From Planktothricoides raciborskii GIHE-MW2 (GTDB lineage: Bacteria > Cyanobacteriota > Cyanobacteriia > Cyanobacteriales > Laspinemataceae): a stretch of DNA of 64,000 bases. How positions within the stretch are numbered: the stretch's first letter is position 1; the number at the start of each line of letters is the position of its first letter. The notes under the pieces are model-generated. The model worked only from the letters and a program-made list of their open reading frames with translations. It was not told the origin of the DNA and made no database searches. Shown here one piece after another: positions 17,269 to 26,491 of the stretch. The stretch lies in the NCBI RefSeq assembly GCF_040564635.1, contig NZ_CP159837.1:2173001-2237000 (forward strand). Reading direction: 5' to 3'. The translations under genes were made by a program, and so were the position numbers.

Positions 17269-17354
17269 GGACTTACGCAAGTAATCTATATATAGCGTAT
17301 TGGTGCGTTACGCTTCGCTAACACACCCTACGGATAGCGTTTATGCGTAAGTCC
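17269..17354. mobile_element. Short MITE with GGACTTACGCA terminal inverted repeats
   Basis: An 86-base element bounded by GGACTTACGCA and TGCGTAAGTCC. The interior holds TATATATAGCG and GGTGCGTTACG. This terminal repeat is characteristic of non-autonomous insertion elements in cyanobacteria. It has no coding capacity. Confidence 0.75.
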
Positions 17355-17416
17355 TGGTTCAGCAAAAAAACTTATGGTGTTTAAACCTTAGCCACCAAAC
17401 AGACAATTCCTGTCAC

Positions 17417-19309
17417 TTATTCATGGATGCTTCCATCGGGCATAATGGCACCTTTAAATTTGGCATTATATAAATTAGTTCCCCCTAATTTAGCTTCTTT
17501 CAGGTTTGCTCCTTCTAAATCAGAATATTGTAAATTTGCCCCGCTCAAATTGGCTGAATTCAAATTAGCTCCACTCAAGTTGGCGTAGGATAGATTAACT
17601 CCACAAAGATTTCTTCCCGTAAAGTTTTGACCACTCAGTTTAGTCGAACATAAATTAAATCCAATTAAACTGACGCCCGTTAAATTCGTTTCAATCAGAT
17701 TAGCACTCTGTAGATTAACTTGAATGATTTTAGCTTCGCTAAGATTTGCACCCATTAGGTTAGCATCATTTAAATTTGTTTCAAGCAAATTTGTTTTGGT
17801 CAAATCTGCCTGATTTAAATTAGCAAGAGATAGAGAAGCTTTGCTCAAATTTGCGTGGGAGAGATTAGCTTGTATAAGATTTGTGCTGTTCAACTCTGCA
17901 TTGGTGAGATTCGCTCGACTTAAGTTAACTTCAATTAAGCAGGCTTGACTGAGATTTGCTGATTTTAGATTAGCTCCTTCTAGGTTAGCGCCATTTAAGG
18001 TTAGCCCACTCAAATCAAAACCTGACAGATTATATCCGGCTAGAGAAGCACCTGGTTCAAGGTTATATGCCCCGGTTTTCGCTGCATCAAACCCAGGCGG
18101 AAACAAGGTTTTTTCGTGGTAAATTGCCTGTTGTAAATTAGCCCCTTCTAGGTTAGCTTGGGAAATGTCTGCCTCTAAAAGATTTGCCTGAACCAGATTT
18201 GCCTGACTTAAATTAACCTTAGCTAATTTTACTTTTCTTAGGTTAGCGCCGCTTAAATTTGCTTCAGTCAAATTGGCCTCAGTGAGATTACCATTTGGCC
18301 AATTAATTTGACTTAGATTAGCTTTAATCATTGTGCCATTGGTCAGATTTACACGATCAAATTTCGCTTGATGGAGGTTGGCATTATTTAGATTTACGTT
18401 TTCTAGCTTACCATCCGCCAAATTTATCTGAGTCAGGTCTGCTTTTTGTAAGTTAACGTCAATCAAGTTTGTTTGGTACAAGCTTGACTCCGAGAGGTTC
18501 GCTTCCCTAAAATTAACACTTCTTAAAATAGCGCTACTTAACCTAGATTTACAGAGATTAGCGCCACTCAGATTTGCCTGACTTAAGTTGGCAGAGTCCA
18601 AAGAAGTCTGACTGAGATTCGCTCCACTAAAATTTGCGTGACTCAGATTAGCATAATTCAACCGACTCTGACTTAAATTAGCTTTAGTCAGATTTGCCTC
18701 ACTCAGATTAGCATACTTCAAAGAAGTATTAGTCAGATTTGCTCGACTCAGGTTGGCTTGAGTTAAATTTATCTTCTCTAAATTTTTACCACTGAGGTCA
18801 ACTCCGCTCAGGTTAATGCCAATAAAATCTCGTTCTCCTGCTTGATATCGTTGTAAAAATTCCTCTGCACCGATCGCCTCTGCATCTTCTGCTGCTTCTG
18901 CCTCATAGATTTTATCCAGTAGCAGCATCATTCTTTCAACTTTAAACTCTTCATCAGTTAATCCGAGATTTAATCCGAGATGATTCGGTTGAACTGGCGA
19001 AGTTTCTTGGGTTGTTTCCGCTGTTTCTTTGATTAACAGTATGTAATTACTCGGACTATCTGATTTTGGTGAAGGATTGGTTTCATGCGATCGCACCGGC
19101 AAATTTTGTTCTTGCTGAATATTTTTTGGCAAGCGATCGAGATTTTGTGTTTCTGGCAGATTTTGCCCGCGTTCCGTCAAACTGTCTATCTGCCGTTTCA
19201 GCCCTGCGACATATTTTTTTAGCAGGACTTGTTGTTGTTCAACCTGTTGCAATATGACCGAGAATTGCGGCGATTTCTGGCGGTTGTTGGGACATGGTTG
19301 TTGATGCAA
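17417..19309 (-). CDS. Long pentapeptide-repeat protein
   Basis: A 630-residue protein. The first 120 residues are charged and probably coiled coil (VEQQQVLLKKYVAGLKRQ). From about residue 165 to the end run pentapeptide repeats of the A(N/D)LxX type (for example LSQANLSRANLTNTSL). One non-repeat break near residue 400 (YHEKTLFPPGFDAAKTGAYN) divides two right-handed quadrilateral beta-helices. The role is unknown; such proteins are common in cyanobacteria and usually bind proteins. The apparent start is TTG at 19309. An ATG at 19295 in another frame begins a plausible MSQQPPEIAAILG, so a small indel near the 5' end is possible. Confidence 0.85.
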   Translation of the reverse strand: MHQQPCPNNRQKSPQFSVILQQVEQQQVLLKKYVAGLKRQIDSLTERGQNLPETQNLDRLPKNIQQEQNLPVRSHETNPSPKSDSPSNYILLIKETAETTQETSPVQPNHLGLNLGLTDEEFKVERMMLLLDKIYEAEAAEDAEAIGAEEFLQRYQAGERDFIGINLSGVDLSGKNLEKINLTQANLSRANLTNTSLKYANLSEANLTKANLSQSRLNYANLSHANFSGANLSQTSLDSANLSQANLSGANLCKSRLSSAILRSVNFREANLSESSLYQTNLIDVNLQKADLTQINLADGKLENVNLNNANLHQAKFDRVNLTNGTMIKANLSQINWPNGNLTEANLTEANLSGANLRKVKLAKVNLSQANLVQANLLEADISQANLEGANLQQAIYHEKTLFPPGFDAAKTGAYNLEPGASLAGYNLSGFDLSGLTLNGANLEGANLKSANLSQACLIEVNLSRANLTNAELNSTNLIQANLSHANLSKASLSLANLNQADLTKTNLLETNLNDANLMGANLSEAKIIQVNLQSANLIETNLTGVSLIGFNLCSTKLSGQNFTGRNLCGVNLSYANLSGANLNSANLSGANLQYSDLEGANLKEAKLGGTNLYNAKFKGAIMPDGSIHE

Positions 19310-19397
19310 ATCACTTCTTTTTTGATTATCTCATGGATTTGGCATTGTCCTACAGCGTTTTTCAGATTACTAAACCACGATCTGGCCCGCGCATTCC

Positions 19398-19475
19398 GTA
19401 GGGGCGAATGGCCATTCGCCCTTGTACGGGCGATTCGCGAATCGCCCCTACGGAAGGCTTCGCCCCTACAAAAAT
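19398..19475. repeat. Nested GTAGGGGCGA / TCGCCCCTAC inverted repeats
   Basis: Two nested palindromes: GGGGCGAATGGCCATTCGCCC and GGGCGATTCGCGAATCGCCC, followed by GGAAGGCTTCGCCCCTAC. The same GGCGATTCGCGAATCGCC core recurs at about 20955-20980. The array lies between the convergent-looking ends of neighbouring transcripts. Confidence 0.8.
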
Positions 19476-19514
19476 TTGTGGTTTTCTTAACAGAAAATTA
19501 CTGTAAACATTGCT

Positions 19515-20798
19515 TCAAAAATTGGGAGAATCTGACTTAGCTAACATGGCACTCCCATAAGCCGCCTCAGTGTGTGGGGAAATCATCACTGGAACTTGCA
19601 AATAACGCTGGCGAATCTTTGTCCAAACCGGATTTTTTGCCCCACCTCCAGCAGTATAAACCTGGGTTAAAGAACTTGCCCCAAACTGTTGCAATAATCC
19701 ATAACCTTTCGCTTCAATTTTCGCCATTGCCTCCAACAAACCATGCAAAAACTCTTGGGATCGATCCGGTCGAGGGTCGAGACGAGGCAATAAATGGGGG
19801 TCATTAATGGGAAACCTTTCTCCGGGCGTAATTAACGGGTAATAATCTAAAGGACTGACTTGTTGTGGGTTAATGCGATCGCTCAATTCGGTCAATTGTT
19901 CATCGGTAAAAAATTGCCGCAACACCGCCCCACCCGTATTTGAAGCCCCACCCGTTAACCACAAGTTCCCCAACCGATGACTATAAATACCATAGCGGGC
20001 ATCATCAACACGGGTATAACTTAGCAACTTTAAGACCAAAGTAGAACCGAGAGACGTGACTGCTTGCCCCGGTTGGTTCGCCCCACTCGCCAAAAACGCG
20101 GCAATACTATCAGTAGTTCCCGCACAAACTAGGCAATTTTTTGATAAGTTAAATTTCTCAGCTATTTCGGCGGTCACTGCACCAATAGGGCAGCCAGACT
20201 GGAGAATTTTAGGTAAATTTGGGGGTACATCAGCAAATATTTGGTTCAAACCCTCTAATAACCATTGGGGATAACAGAGGGTTTCCGGGTCAGCGCCCAG
20301 TTTCAGGGTGTTGTGATAGTCGCTAATTCCCAGTTGCCCATGTAGCAAAAAACTCAGCCAGTCCGCTTGATGCAGAAAATATAAATTAGAAAAGTCTAAA
20401 TGGTTGAGGTTTTTCTGCCACCACAGCAGTTTTGCCAGAGAAGAAGTGGCGCTAATAACAGAATGGTTGGCAGGTGCGATTTCTTTTAAACTCTCTATTA
20501 CCGCGATCGCCCGGTTATCATTATATAGCAGCGGTTCGGTGACAGGTTCCCCTTGGGAGTCGCACAATAACACCGTAGCGGACGTACCATTAATCAAAAT
20601 TCGCTGAAGGGAAAGACGAATTTCTGGGGAAATTTGCCCCAACAGGGAAAACAATGCCCTTTGCCACAAAGCGGATAAGGGTTCAGAAACTCCTTGTCCC
20701 GACGGAAAAGCATATTCAGCCGCAGCCAAAATCCGATTTTCGTCATCAATGACCGCAGCCCTAGCGCCAGAAGTACCAAAATCTATTCCCAGATACAT
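19515..20798 (-). CDS. FGGY-family sugar kinase, ribulokinase-like
   Basis: Using the ATG at 20798 the protein has 427 residues beginning MYLGIDFGTSGARAAV, the phosphate-1 loop of the actin/hexokinase fold. An upstream in-frame start would add ten hydrophobic residues ahead of it and is less likely. Other fold landmarks are NGTSATVLL, CAGTTDSIAAFLASG, TSLGSTLVLKLL and the adenosine motif YTAGGGAKNPVW. The protein resembles the short xylulokinase-like kinases of cyanobacteria and plants that phosphorylate D-ribulose. The substrate is inferred from that resemblance. It stands alone. Palindromic repeats flank both ends. Confidence 0.8.
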   Translation of the reverse strand: MYLGIDFGTSGARAAVIDDENRILAAAEYAFPSGQGVSEPLSALWQRALFSLLGQISPEIRLSLQRILINGTSATVLLCDSQGEPVTEPLLYNDNRAIAVIESLKEIAPANHSVISATSSLAKLLWWQKNLNHLDFSNLYFLHQADWLSFLLHGQLGISDYHNTLKLGADPETLCYPQWLLEGLNQIFADVPPNLPKILQSGCPIGAVTAEIAEKFNLSKNCLVCAGTTDSIAAFLASGANQPGQAVTSLGSTLVLKLLSYTRVDDARYGIYSHRLGNLWLTGGASNTGGAVLRQFFTDEQLTELSDRINPQQVSPLDYYPLITPGERFPINDPHLLPRLDPRPDRSQEFLHGLLEAMAKIEAKGYGLLQQFGASSLTQVYTAGGGAKNPVWTKIRQRYLQVPVMISPHTEAAYGSAMLAKSDSPNF

Positions 20799-20935
20799 TG
20801 ATAAAAATATACAAGTAAAAATATACAAGTAATAAGATAAGCTGGAATAATCGTTAATTTATTTTAGGCGATTTGTCAGTTTCCGGGCTGACGCTTTTAA
20901 GCCAATTTTCTCCGCGAGAAAACCACATATATCTG

Positions 20936-21096
20936 TAGGGGCGAAGCATTCCGTAGGGGCGATTCGCGAATCGCCCCTACAATATTGTACGGGCGAAGCA
21001 TTCCGGCAGAAGTTTGATGCTGAAAATATTAAATTAAATACCGGAATGCTTCGCCCCTACGGAATGCTTCGCCCTACCGTCGTTCAGTAGGGGCGA
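20936..21096. repeat. Composite of GGGCGAAGCATTCC and GGCGATTCGCGAATCGCC palindromes
   Basis: A GTAGGGGCGATTCGCGAATCGCCCCTAC-type palindrome (about 20954-20982) is nested in and next to GGGCGAAGCATTCCGG arms whose partners CCGGAATGCTTCGCCCC lie about 60 bases further on. One repeat family has inserted into or beside another. The rest of 20799-21216 holds no recognised gene. Confidence 0.8.
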
Positions 21097-21216
21097 AACC
21101 GCTGTAAGCCAATTTTTTCAGCTTTTTGGGCTTGGGGGGTGTCAGTCCTCAGTCGATCGCAAGTCACCCATTTTTGATGTTTACACTTCTGTTCCTAATA
21201 TCTCAATAGCAGTAAT

Positions 21217-22235
21217 ATGAGTTTCGGATCAAAAGATCGACCACAATTTAACACTATGTTTACTCGTTTTCACTGGCTAGAACTGGCGGAATATGTAGCA
21301 ACGGCAGGATCGGTCGTGGGAACTGTTGTGGCGATCGCCGGACAGAATATTGCTTATGTCACCACTCCTTTAAGTTTAGCGATCGTCCTCAACCTAACTA
21401 ATCGCCAACGCCTTGCCAAACAACATCAACAAGAATACCATCTTTTAGAAGATCATATTAATCATTACTACGAGGATATTTTAGCACAATTTCCCAGCCG
21501 TCTTCCTGCGGCTGAGATTAACCTATCAGAAATCCAAGAACAAATCCAAGACCTGCAAGATTCCCTCAGCATTTTAGAAAATAAATCGGCATCTTTAGCC
21601 AGAACAGTTTATCAAAATTTATCCGGCGAATTGAATGTAATTCGGGAATAAATTAGCCATATTTCCGCACCCTTGGATATCACCAACCTAGAAAATGAAA
21701 TTGAATCCCTTTACGCCCAAATTGCCGCATTTGCGCCAATCAACCTCGCCTAGACAGCCAACAGTATGAAAAATTTTACCAAAATTTTCAAAAGTTAGAA
21801 CAAAAACACCGTGATGTGATTTTGCCTTGGATCAAGTTATTGGTCAAAGATGTGAAAGATTTGCAAGAAGGACACATGATTATGTCTAGTAAAGTAGAAA
21901 ACCTCACTCAAGAATTTATCGCTAGACCAGAAGCCGCGCAACTTTCTAAAATTAAAAGAGTCGTATCCCAGTTAAACGAAAGCGTTGCCCAACTGCAAGA
22001 AACAGAAGTGATTGCCGACTTATTAAAATCTATCGATCGCCTGCAAGCAGAATTTAATATTTTAGCTGGAAAATTTAATCATCGACCCGAACCCCAACAA
22101 ATTCATAAGTTAGAATTGTTAGTCACCATGTTAGTCACTAGCGTGACTCATCTAAAGCGAATTTACCGAGATGAAGCAACGCTAAATTCGGTGAATAAGT
22201 TAGAAAAACCGAGCAATATTCAACAAAAAAAGTGA
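21217..22235 (+). pseudogene. Coiled-coil membrane-associated protein broken by a stop and a frameshift
   Basis: The first frame (21217-21651, 144 residues) starts MSFGSKDRPQFN, has a hydrophobic stretch TAGSVVGTVVAIAGQNIAYV and a coiled coil, and stops at TAA 21649-21651. Translation of the same frame continues sensibly past the stop (DITNLENEIESLYAQIAAF) until about 21750. There the reading shifts to another frame (RLDSQQYEKFYQNFQKLEQK) that runs into a second open frame ending at 22235. The joined ancestor of about 340 residues would be a single membrane-anchored coiled-coil protein. Two independent lesions argue for decay and against recoding. The family resembles coiled-coil hypotheticals of filamentous cyanobacteria. 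Confidence 0.75.
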
Positions 22236-22320
22236 TTAATATTAGTTATTAATCACTTTATCCGACAAACAGCCAAATAATCCCTGCCCAATAACCAATA
22301 AAATAACCAATAACAATAAT

Positions 22321-22450
22321 TTAAGTAGGTGGGCAGAAATAAATGCACCACAGACCCCATTAGAAGAAAAACTGTCATTCCCGCGAAGGCGGGAATCCAC
22401 AGCCTATCGGCGGGGAACGAAAAGTGCAATTAATTATGTTCACCTACTTA
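22321..22450 (-). mobile_element. MITE-like element, copy 2 (intact ends)
   Basis: A 130-base element bounded by TTAAGTAGGTG and CACCTACTTAA, with a central REP-like hairpin CATTCCCGCGAAGGCGGGAATC. It is the inverted relative of 4159-4283. Its right end supplies the stop codon of the adjacent gene (TTAA at 22447-22450). A third, core-only fragment of the hairpin is at about 24590-24628. Confidence 0.75.
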
Positions 22451-23689
22451 ATTATCCCAAGTTTCTAAGTCTTCTTCTCGGCGAAGATATTCTTCAACCG
22501 GGTTACTAGAGTCTACAAAAATCATCCCTTCTTGGACTAAACTGGATAAAATTGGCATAATTTCATCTTCCCAGGCTAAATCTGGCAACCAAAGCATCAC
22601 ATCTTTCCCGGTAAACATTTCTAAACTAAAAAGTTTTTCCAGAAATGCTTGATTTACCTCTGGCAGAATCACTTCTTTTTCCCAACATTTGACTTTATAC
22701 GCGGTTTCAGAAACTTGGGAAATAATCACTCGTTGCCAGGTAGGAATTCTAAAGCGAGTATTGATGTCTTTGGGAAATATATTGAATCCGGTTTGTTGGG
22801 GTAATGCGTAAGTATTCACCGGATGGGCTGCGGTCATCAAATCATAAATATATCCCGCAGGTAAATCAGAATTAGCGGTATGTTCTCCTAATTTTTCTAA
22901 TAATGCAGATAGCTGAGTTTTAATATTTTTCCCATAATTTTCTGTAGGAAATGCCAGATTTTTTCGCCAATCTGGGGATTGTTTTAATTGGTTGACTACC
23001 CATTCTAAGAAGTCAATGCCGGTGGCGCAGTGGATGCCCAAGGTAATATGTAATGAGGGCTTACCCACAGCGATCGCATAATGCCAATGTCCCTTGGGCA
23101 AATATAACACATCGCCCGGTTCCAACACCGTATTTAAATAAGGTTTTGCCGCTGGAGGTTCAAAATACATTGACGGCTGACTTTCTAAGGGATATTGTAA
23201 AGTTTCGGGAAAAACTTTCCACTGTTTTGCCCCATCAATTTGGAGAATAAAAATCTCATAAGGGTCATAATGACTGACAAACCCTTGTTTTCCCGGAAAG
23301 GAAGAATAAGCATTAACCGTGAGATTGCTGTAGCCAATTTCATAGCGCAGTTCCGAGACAAATTCGGCAATTTCGGGGACTCGTTTTTGCAGGTTATTAA
23401 ATTTTAACGTAGCCCCTTTTTGTAAAAACTTAAGTAACTTGCCTGGGTGAAAAATTTCCTGGGGGCTGACCACTTCCGTCCGACTGACAATTTTGCCATT
23501 TAAAATTAGGTCAATGTCATTGCTATCTAAGTCGGTATAACTGAGTAAATAGTTTAAATGCTGCCAAGAGAAGAGGCGATCGAATCGAGGATTACCCCCA
23601 GCGGAAATATGGATGGCTTTCTTTGTCCAATTTTCCGCCATAAATTGAGAGTAATCATAAGGACTGAGGATATATTCGAGAGTTTTCAT
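22448..23689 (-). CDS. JmjC-domain (cupin) 2-oxoglutarate oxygenase-like protein
   Basis: A 413-residue protein of the ribosomal-oxygenase-like JmjC group. The Fe(II) site is visible: His and Asp in FVSHYDPYE and a distal His in YLPKGHWHYAIAV, with the intervening IFILQIDGAKQWKVF strand. These enzymes hydroxylate protein residues, best known on ribosomal proteins, using oxygen and 2-oxoglutarate. The substrate here is unknown. The C-terminal 150 residues form a winged-helix-like tail as in the family. The stop codon lies inside the end of a MITE-like element, so the original C-terminus may have been altered slightly. No operon partner is seen. Confidence 0.8.
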   Translation of the reverse strand: MKTLEYILSPYDYSQFMAENWTKKAIHISAGGNPRFDRLFSWQHLNYLLSYTDLDSNDIDLILNGKIVSRTEVVSPQEIFHPGKLLKFLQKGATLKFNNLQKRVPEIAEFVSELRYEIGYSNLTVNAYSSFPGKQGFVSHYDPYEIFILQIDGAKQWKVFPETLQYPLESQPSMYFEPPAAKPYLNTVLEPGDVLYLPKGHWHYAIAVGKPSLHITLGIHCATGIDFLEWVVNQLKQSPDWRKNLAFPTENYGKNIKTQLSALLEKLGEHTANSDLPAGYIYDLMTAAHPVNTYALPQQTGFNIFPKDINTRFRIPTWQRVIISQVSETAYKVKCWEKEVILPEVNQAFLEKLFSLEMFTGKDVMLWLPDLAWEDEIMPILSSLVQEGMIFVDSSNPVEEYLRREEDLETWDN

Positions 23690-24006
23690 ATCTCACAAAA
23701 TCACCGACGCTGGTTTGACTAAAATTTGACTAACATTCGTAGGGTGGGCAATATTGCCCACCACTAACATTTGTAGGGTGGGCAATATTGCCCACCACAA
23801 TTAACTTACCATCGCGATCGCCCTATTTGTTAAGCAATATGATTAATATTCGGCGGTTTATATTCGGCGCGATCGCCTATAATCGTGATTATACCTGCCC
23901 AGCCTATCAAAAAAACGTTAATCTTAAAGCCTGGAGCATTTTCTACAAGCTTGAGCTATAATATCAGATTATTGATATAAAGGAAGTTATATGGACAAAA
24001 AAATAT
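23690..24006. repeat. Short GTAGGGTGGGCAATATTGCCCACC repeats; otherwise no gene
   Basis: Two copies of the near-palindromic motif lie at about 23737-23765 and 23772-23798. HIP1 octamers and an AT-rich promoter-like segment follow. A good Shine-Dalgarno AAGGAAG at 23981 precedes an ATG at 23992 whose frame ends after 17 codons (MDKKIYERALRKRRYSG), overlapping the start of the next gene. Confidence 0.6.
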
Positions 24007-24516
24007 ATGAACGAGCATTACGGAAACGAAGGTATTCCGGCTGAATACCAGACAATTGCTGAGGCGCTGCGGGCGCAGGTTCAGCAGGTAAGACAAAAGC
24101 ATATTCCACCGAGAATAAATAAGATAACCGCCGTTCCAGAGTCTGATGGCAATGTGGCGGTTGCTAGACTAGAAATTTTTTCTAATCCCAAGCAAATATA
24201 TTGGTTTGAGGCAACTAGCAAAAAATCTCCGCTAAATATTCCGGGTGAGAATGGTGGACCGCCCCAGTGGTTTCATCCAAGGCTCGATAAAGCTTTACAA
24301 GGAGAGTATTATAATGACGCTCATGCGGAGTATAAATTGTTCAATGCGATCGCGGCAAAAATTCAAGAGTCTAATTTACCGCATGATTTGGAGGGAATTC
24401 TCTACCTATATACAGAAAGAGACACCTGTTCGGGCTGTTACTTAACTGGAGATGAATTTAATCAGAGATTTCCAAATATTAGAGTGATTATTTTCTACGA
24501 TCGCTTATACCCATAA
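24007..24516 (+). CDS. Cytidine-deaminase-like protein, probable toxin-type deaminase
   Basis: A 169-residue protein with the zinc signature of the deaminase superfamily: His106-Ala-Glu108 (NDAHAEYKLFNAIA), then Cys141-Ser-Gly-Cys144 in TERDTCSGCYL preceded by a strand ILYLYTERD. Strand content and the short C-terminus (FPNIRVIIFYDRLYP) fit bacterial polymorphic-toxin deaminases, such as the BURPS668_1122-like group, more than metabolic cytidine deaminases. There is no secretion leader, so it may be a detached toxin module or an intracellular enzyme. A strong ribosome site sits before an upstream ATG (23992) in another frame, so a 5' frameshift or a short overlapping leader is possible. The next gene may be its immunity partner. 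Confidence 0.6.
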   Translation: MNEHYGNEGIPAEYQTIAEALRAQVQQVRQKHIPPRINKITAVPESDGNVAVARLEIFSNPKQIYWFEATSKKSPLNIPGENGGPPQWFHPRLDKALQGEYYNDAHAEYKLFNAIAAKIQESNLPHDLEGILYLYTERDTCSGCYLTGDEFNQRFPNIRVIIFYDRLYP

Positions 24517-24734
24517 ACCTATAATAGTTAGATGCAATAAACCCTGTCTAGTCAATATAGCGGTTATTCTCCGAATTACAGAGGTTTTCTGGATTCCCGC
24601 CGGCGCGGGAATGACAGTTTTTTTTCTAGTTCATAACTATGACAATTGCTATATGGAATAGACAGGCTTGATAGTTCAAAGAACTAAATTCTTAATTACA
24701 CATATTAATTACACATAAGGAGTTAAATAAAACC

Positions 24735-25415
24735 ATGATGCAAAAAATTAAAACCGCAGAACCTAGCTTAAAAAAGTTTTCCAGAGGTTACTACAGAGAA
24801 TTCCGTTTACCTCAATGGTTTAACGGGCCAGAAGAACTGACCAAAATACTCCAAGAAGTCTGGAATCGATCCTATCCTGATTTATACGATCGCGGTGGGG
24901 AGGATGATTTAGAATCTGCCATTGAAGAAGTTCTCAAAACCTTGGGCATACCCAACACGGACACGACACATAAAAGGTATGTTTATATCGCCTGGACAAT
25001 AGCATTAGCCGCTGAAGCAACCATCAAACATTACTTTCCTGATGACCAAATCTTTCCCAGGGTAGAAAAGCAAGTTCTCTTGTGGCTGGAAAGTGGCGTA
25101 GAAGTTCCCGATAATTTCGTAAATATGGTTTTTTCTGATTTAGAGCAAATTGGCAAACATCAAGCGTCCGGGGAAGCCTATAATATTTTGTATGCCACCT
25201 TAAACAGTCTGGCTTCTGAGAATGCCTACATCGCTGTTTTGGATACTTTATATTATGCGCTGACTGGAGATGCGGTTTCTGGTTTTTCTGCCGCCAAAAG
25301 AGATATGTTCAATTGGTTGATAGTTGAGGTAATTCCTGCCGCTTATTGCTTGCGGGTTCCCGATACTATTTATTCAGGAAAATGGAAGTTTCTTCCCTTA
25401 ATTGAATATCCGTAG
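24735..25415 (+). CDS. Unknown protein, candidate immunity partner of the deaminase
   Basis: A 226-residue, mostly helical, cytosolic-looking protein with no signal peptide and no recognised catalytic motif. It is acidic overall, with segments such as GGEDDLESAIEEVL and LESGVEVPDNFVNMVF. AAGGAG lies ahead of the tandem ATG pair at 24735. It follows the deaminase-like gene on the same strand after 218 bases that hold a REP-like hairpin, so co-transcription is possible but not assured. Immunity function is inferred only from position and character. It could be unrelated. Confidence 0.45.
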   Translation: MMQKIKTAEPSLKKFSRGYYREFRLPQWFNGPEELTKILQEVWNRSYPDLYDRGGEDDLESAIEEVLKTLGIPNTDTTHKRYVYIAWTIALAAEATIKHYFPDDQIFPRVEKQVLLWLESGVEVPDNFVNMVFSDLEQIGKHQASGEAYNILYATLNSLASENAYIAVLDTLYYALTGDAVSGFSAAKRDMFNWLIVEVIPAAYCLRVPDTIYSGKWKFLPLIEYP

Positions 25416-25428
25416 ATAGTAGTAGATA

Positions 25429-25456
25429 GTAGGGTGGGCAATATTGCCCACCCTAC
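25429..25456. repeat. Perfect 28-base palindrome
   Basis: The half-site GTAGGGTGGGCAAT is followed at once by its exact reverse complement, ending 16 bases before the 3' end of bioU. Related half-copies occur at about 8980, 23737, 23772 and 31637. It could terminate converging transcripts. Confidence 0.85.
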
Positions 25457-25471
25457 ATTGATATATCAGTC

Positions 25472-26491
25472 CTATTTCACAAATTGGGGCATAATTTCCG
25501 CTGCGGTAAATAAACCGTAAATTCCCCGTTGCTGTAAATTAATTCCAGCTTTGAGATAGCCAAAAGCCGGGCCGCACACATTGGCCGCCATGCTGGTTTC
25601 ATCCCCTAATGTAAAGGTATGGGTAGAAATTTTCCCTTCAAAAGTTCGACCAGTGATTTGCACATTGGTACTCAAAGGTTTTTTGGCATTGCGAGTATCT
25701 ACCACTCCGCCCACGGTGACGCGATCGCGGGGACAAATTCCCGCTAATTCCAACATAATATCGTCGGCGTGTTCCATATTTTCCAGAGTAATTTTGCCCT
25801 CAGTGCGATCGAGTAGGGCTGCCACTTCCTCGTCAGTCATAGCCATAGCGCGATCGACCGTATAACCGGGGATATGGGCAATATCTTCGCGAATGGTTGC
25901 CCGATAAGCTTCCCAATTAGCAATCCCCACCCCAAACGTAATCTTAACGCTATGAATTTCTGTATAACTTTGCGCCGCTAATGCTGCTGCTGCCGTTAAT
26001 AACCCAGGAGTTGCCCCGCAACCCGTCATATAAGTAATCCCAGCCGCGCTTAAATCCGCCTTCAGTGCGAGTAACTGTTCTACAGCACTGGTGCGCTTCA
26101 TGGCATCCACCAGCACCCCGCGCCAACCGGACGCCATAAATTGCTGGGCTACTGATGCCATAAAAGTATTGGGCAAATTCGGCAATGCCAGGAAATAACC
26201 ATCTACCGGGGCGCTAGAGATTAACTCCTCAATACTATTGTGGGACAAAATTCCCCCGGCTTCCAGATAACCCACAGACCCTTGGTGATGGTACGCGGCC
26301 ATACATTGGTCTGGGTCTAAGCCTTCGGGGTTGTAAGCATAGCCGTGTTTATCGGCGATCGCCACCAAAATCATTTCCCGTTTGGCGGCTAAAATTCTGG
26401 CAGCGGCTTGTCCCAGTCCCCCAAAGCCCAATAGTCCGACGCGGATGGGAGATTTTTGGTTGATGTTATTGGTGAGATGCTCTTGTGTCAT
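25472..26491 (-). CDS. bioU: BioU, (S)-8-amino-7-oxononanoate synthase (biotin synthesis)
   Basis: From the ATG at 26491 the protein has 339 residues. A longer frame upstream begins with unconserved sequence and is less likely. It opens with the nucleotide-binding loop [17 protein letters not shown]. The segment [13 protein letters not shown] carries Lys132, matching the Lys of Synechocystis BioU that is consumed as the amino donor in this suicide enzyme. Strings such as [34 protein letters not shown] and [15 protein letters not shown] are hallmarks of the cyanobacterial family. It makes diaminopelargonate from KAPA, replacing BioA. It is monocistronic here, with no bio genes nearby, as usual for cyanobacteria. 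Confidence 0.9.
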   Translation of the reverse strand: MTQEHLTNNINQKSPIRVGLLGFGGLGQAAARILAAKREMILVAIADKHGYAYNPEGLDPDQCMAAYHHQGSVGYLEAGGILSHNSIEELISSAPVDGYFLALPNLPNTFMASVAQQFMASGWRGVLVDAMKRTSAVEQLLALKADLSAAGITYMTGCGATPGLLTAAAALAAQSYTEIHSVKITFGVGIANWEAYRATIREDIAHIPGYTVDRAMAMTDEEVAALLDRTEGKITLENMEHADDIMLELAGICPRDRVTVGGVVDTRNAKKPLSTNVQITGRTFEGKISTHTFTLGDETSMAANVCGPAFGYLKAGINLQQRGIYGLFTAAEIMPQFVK

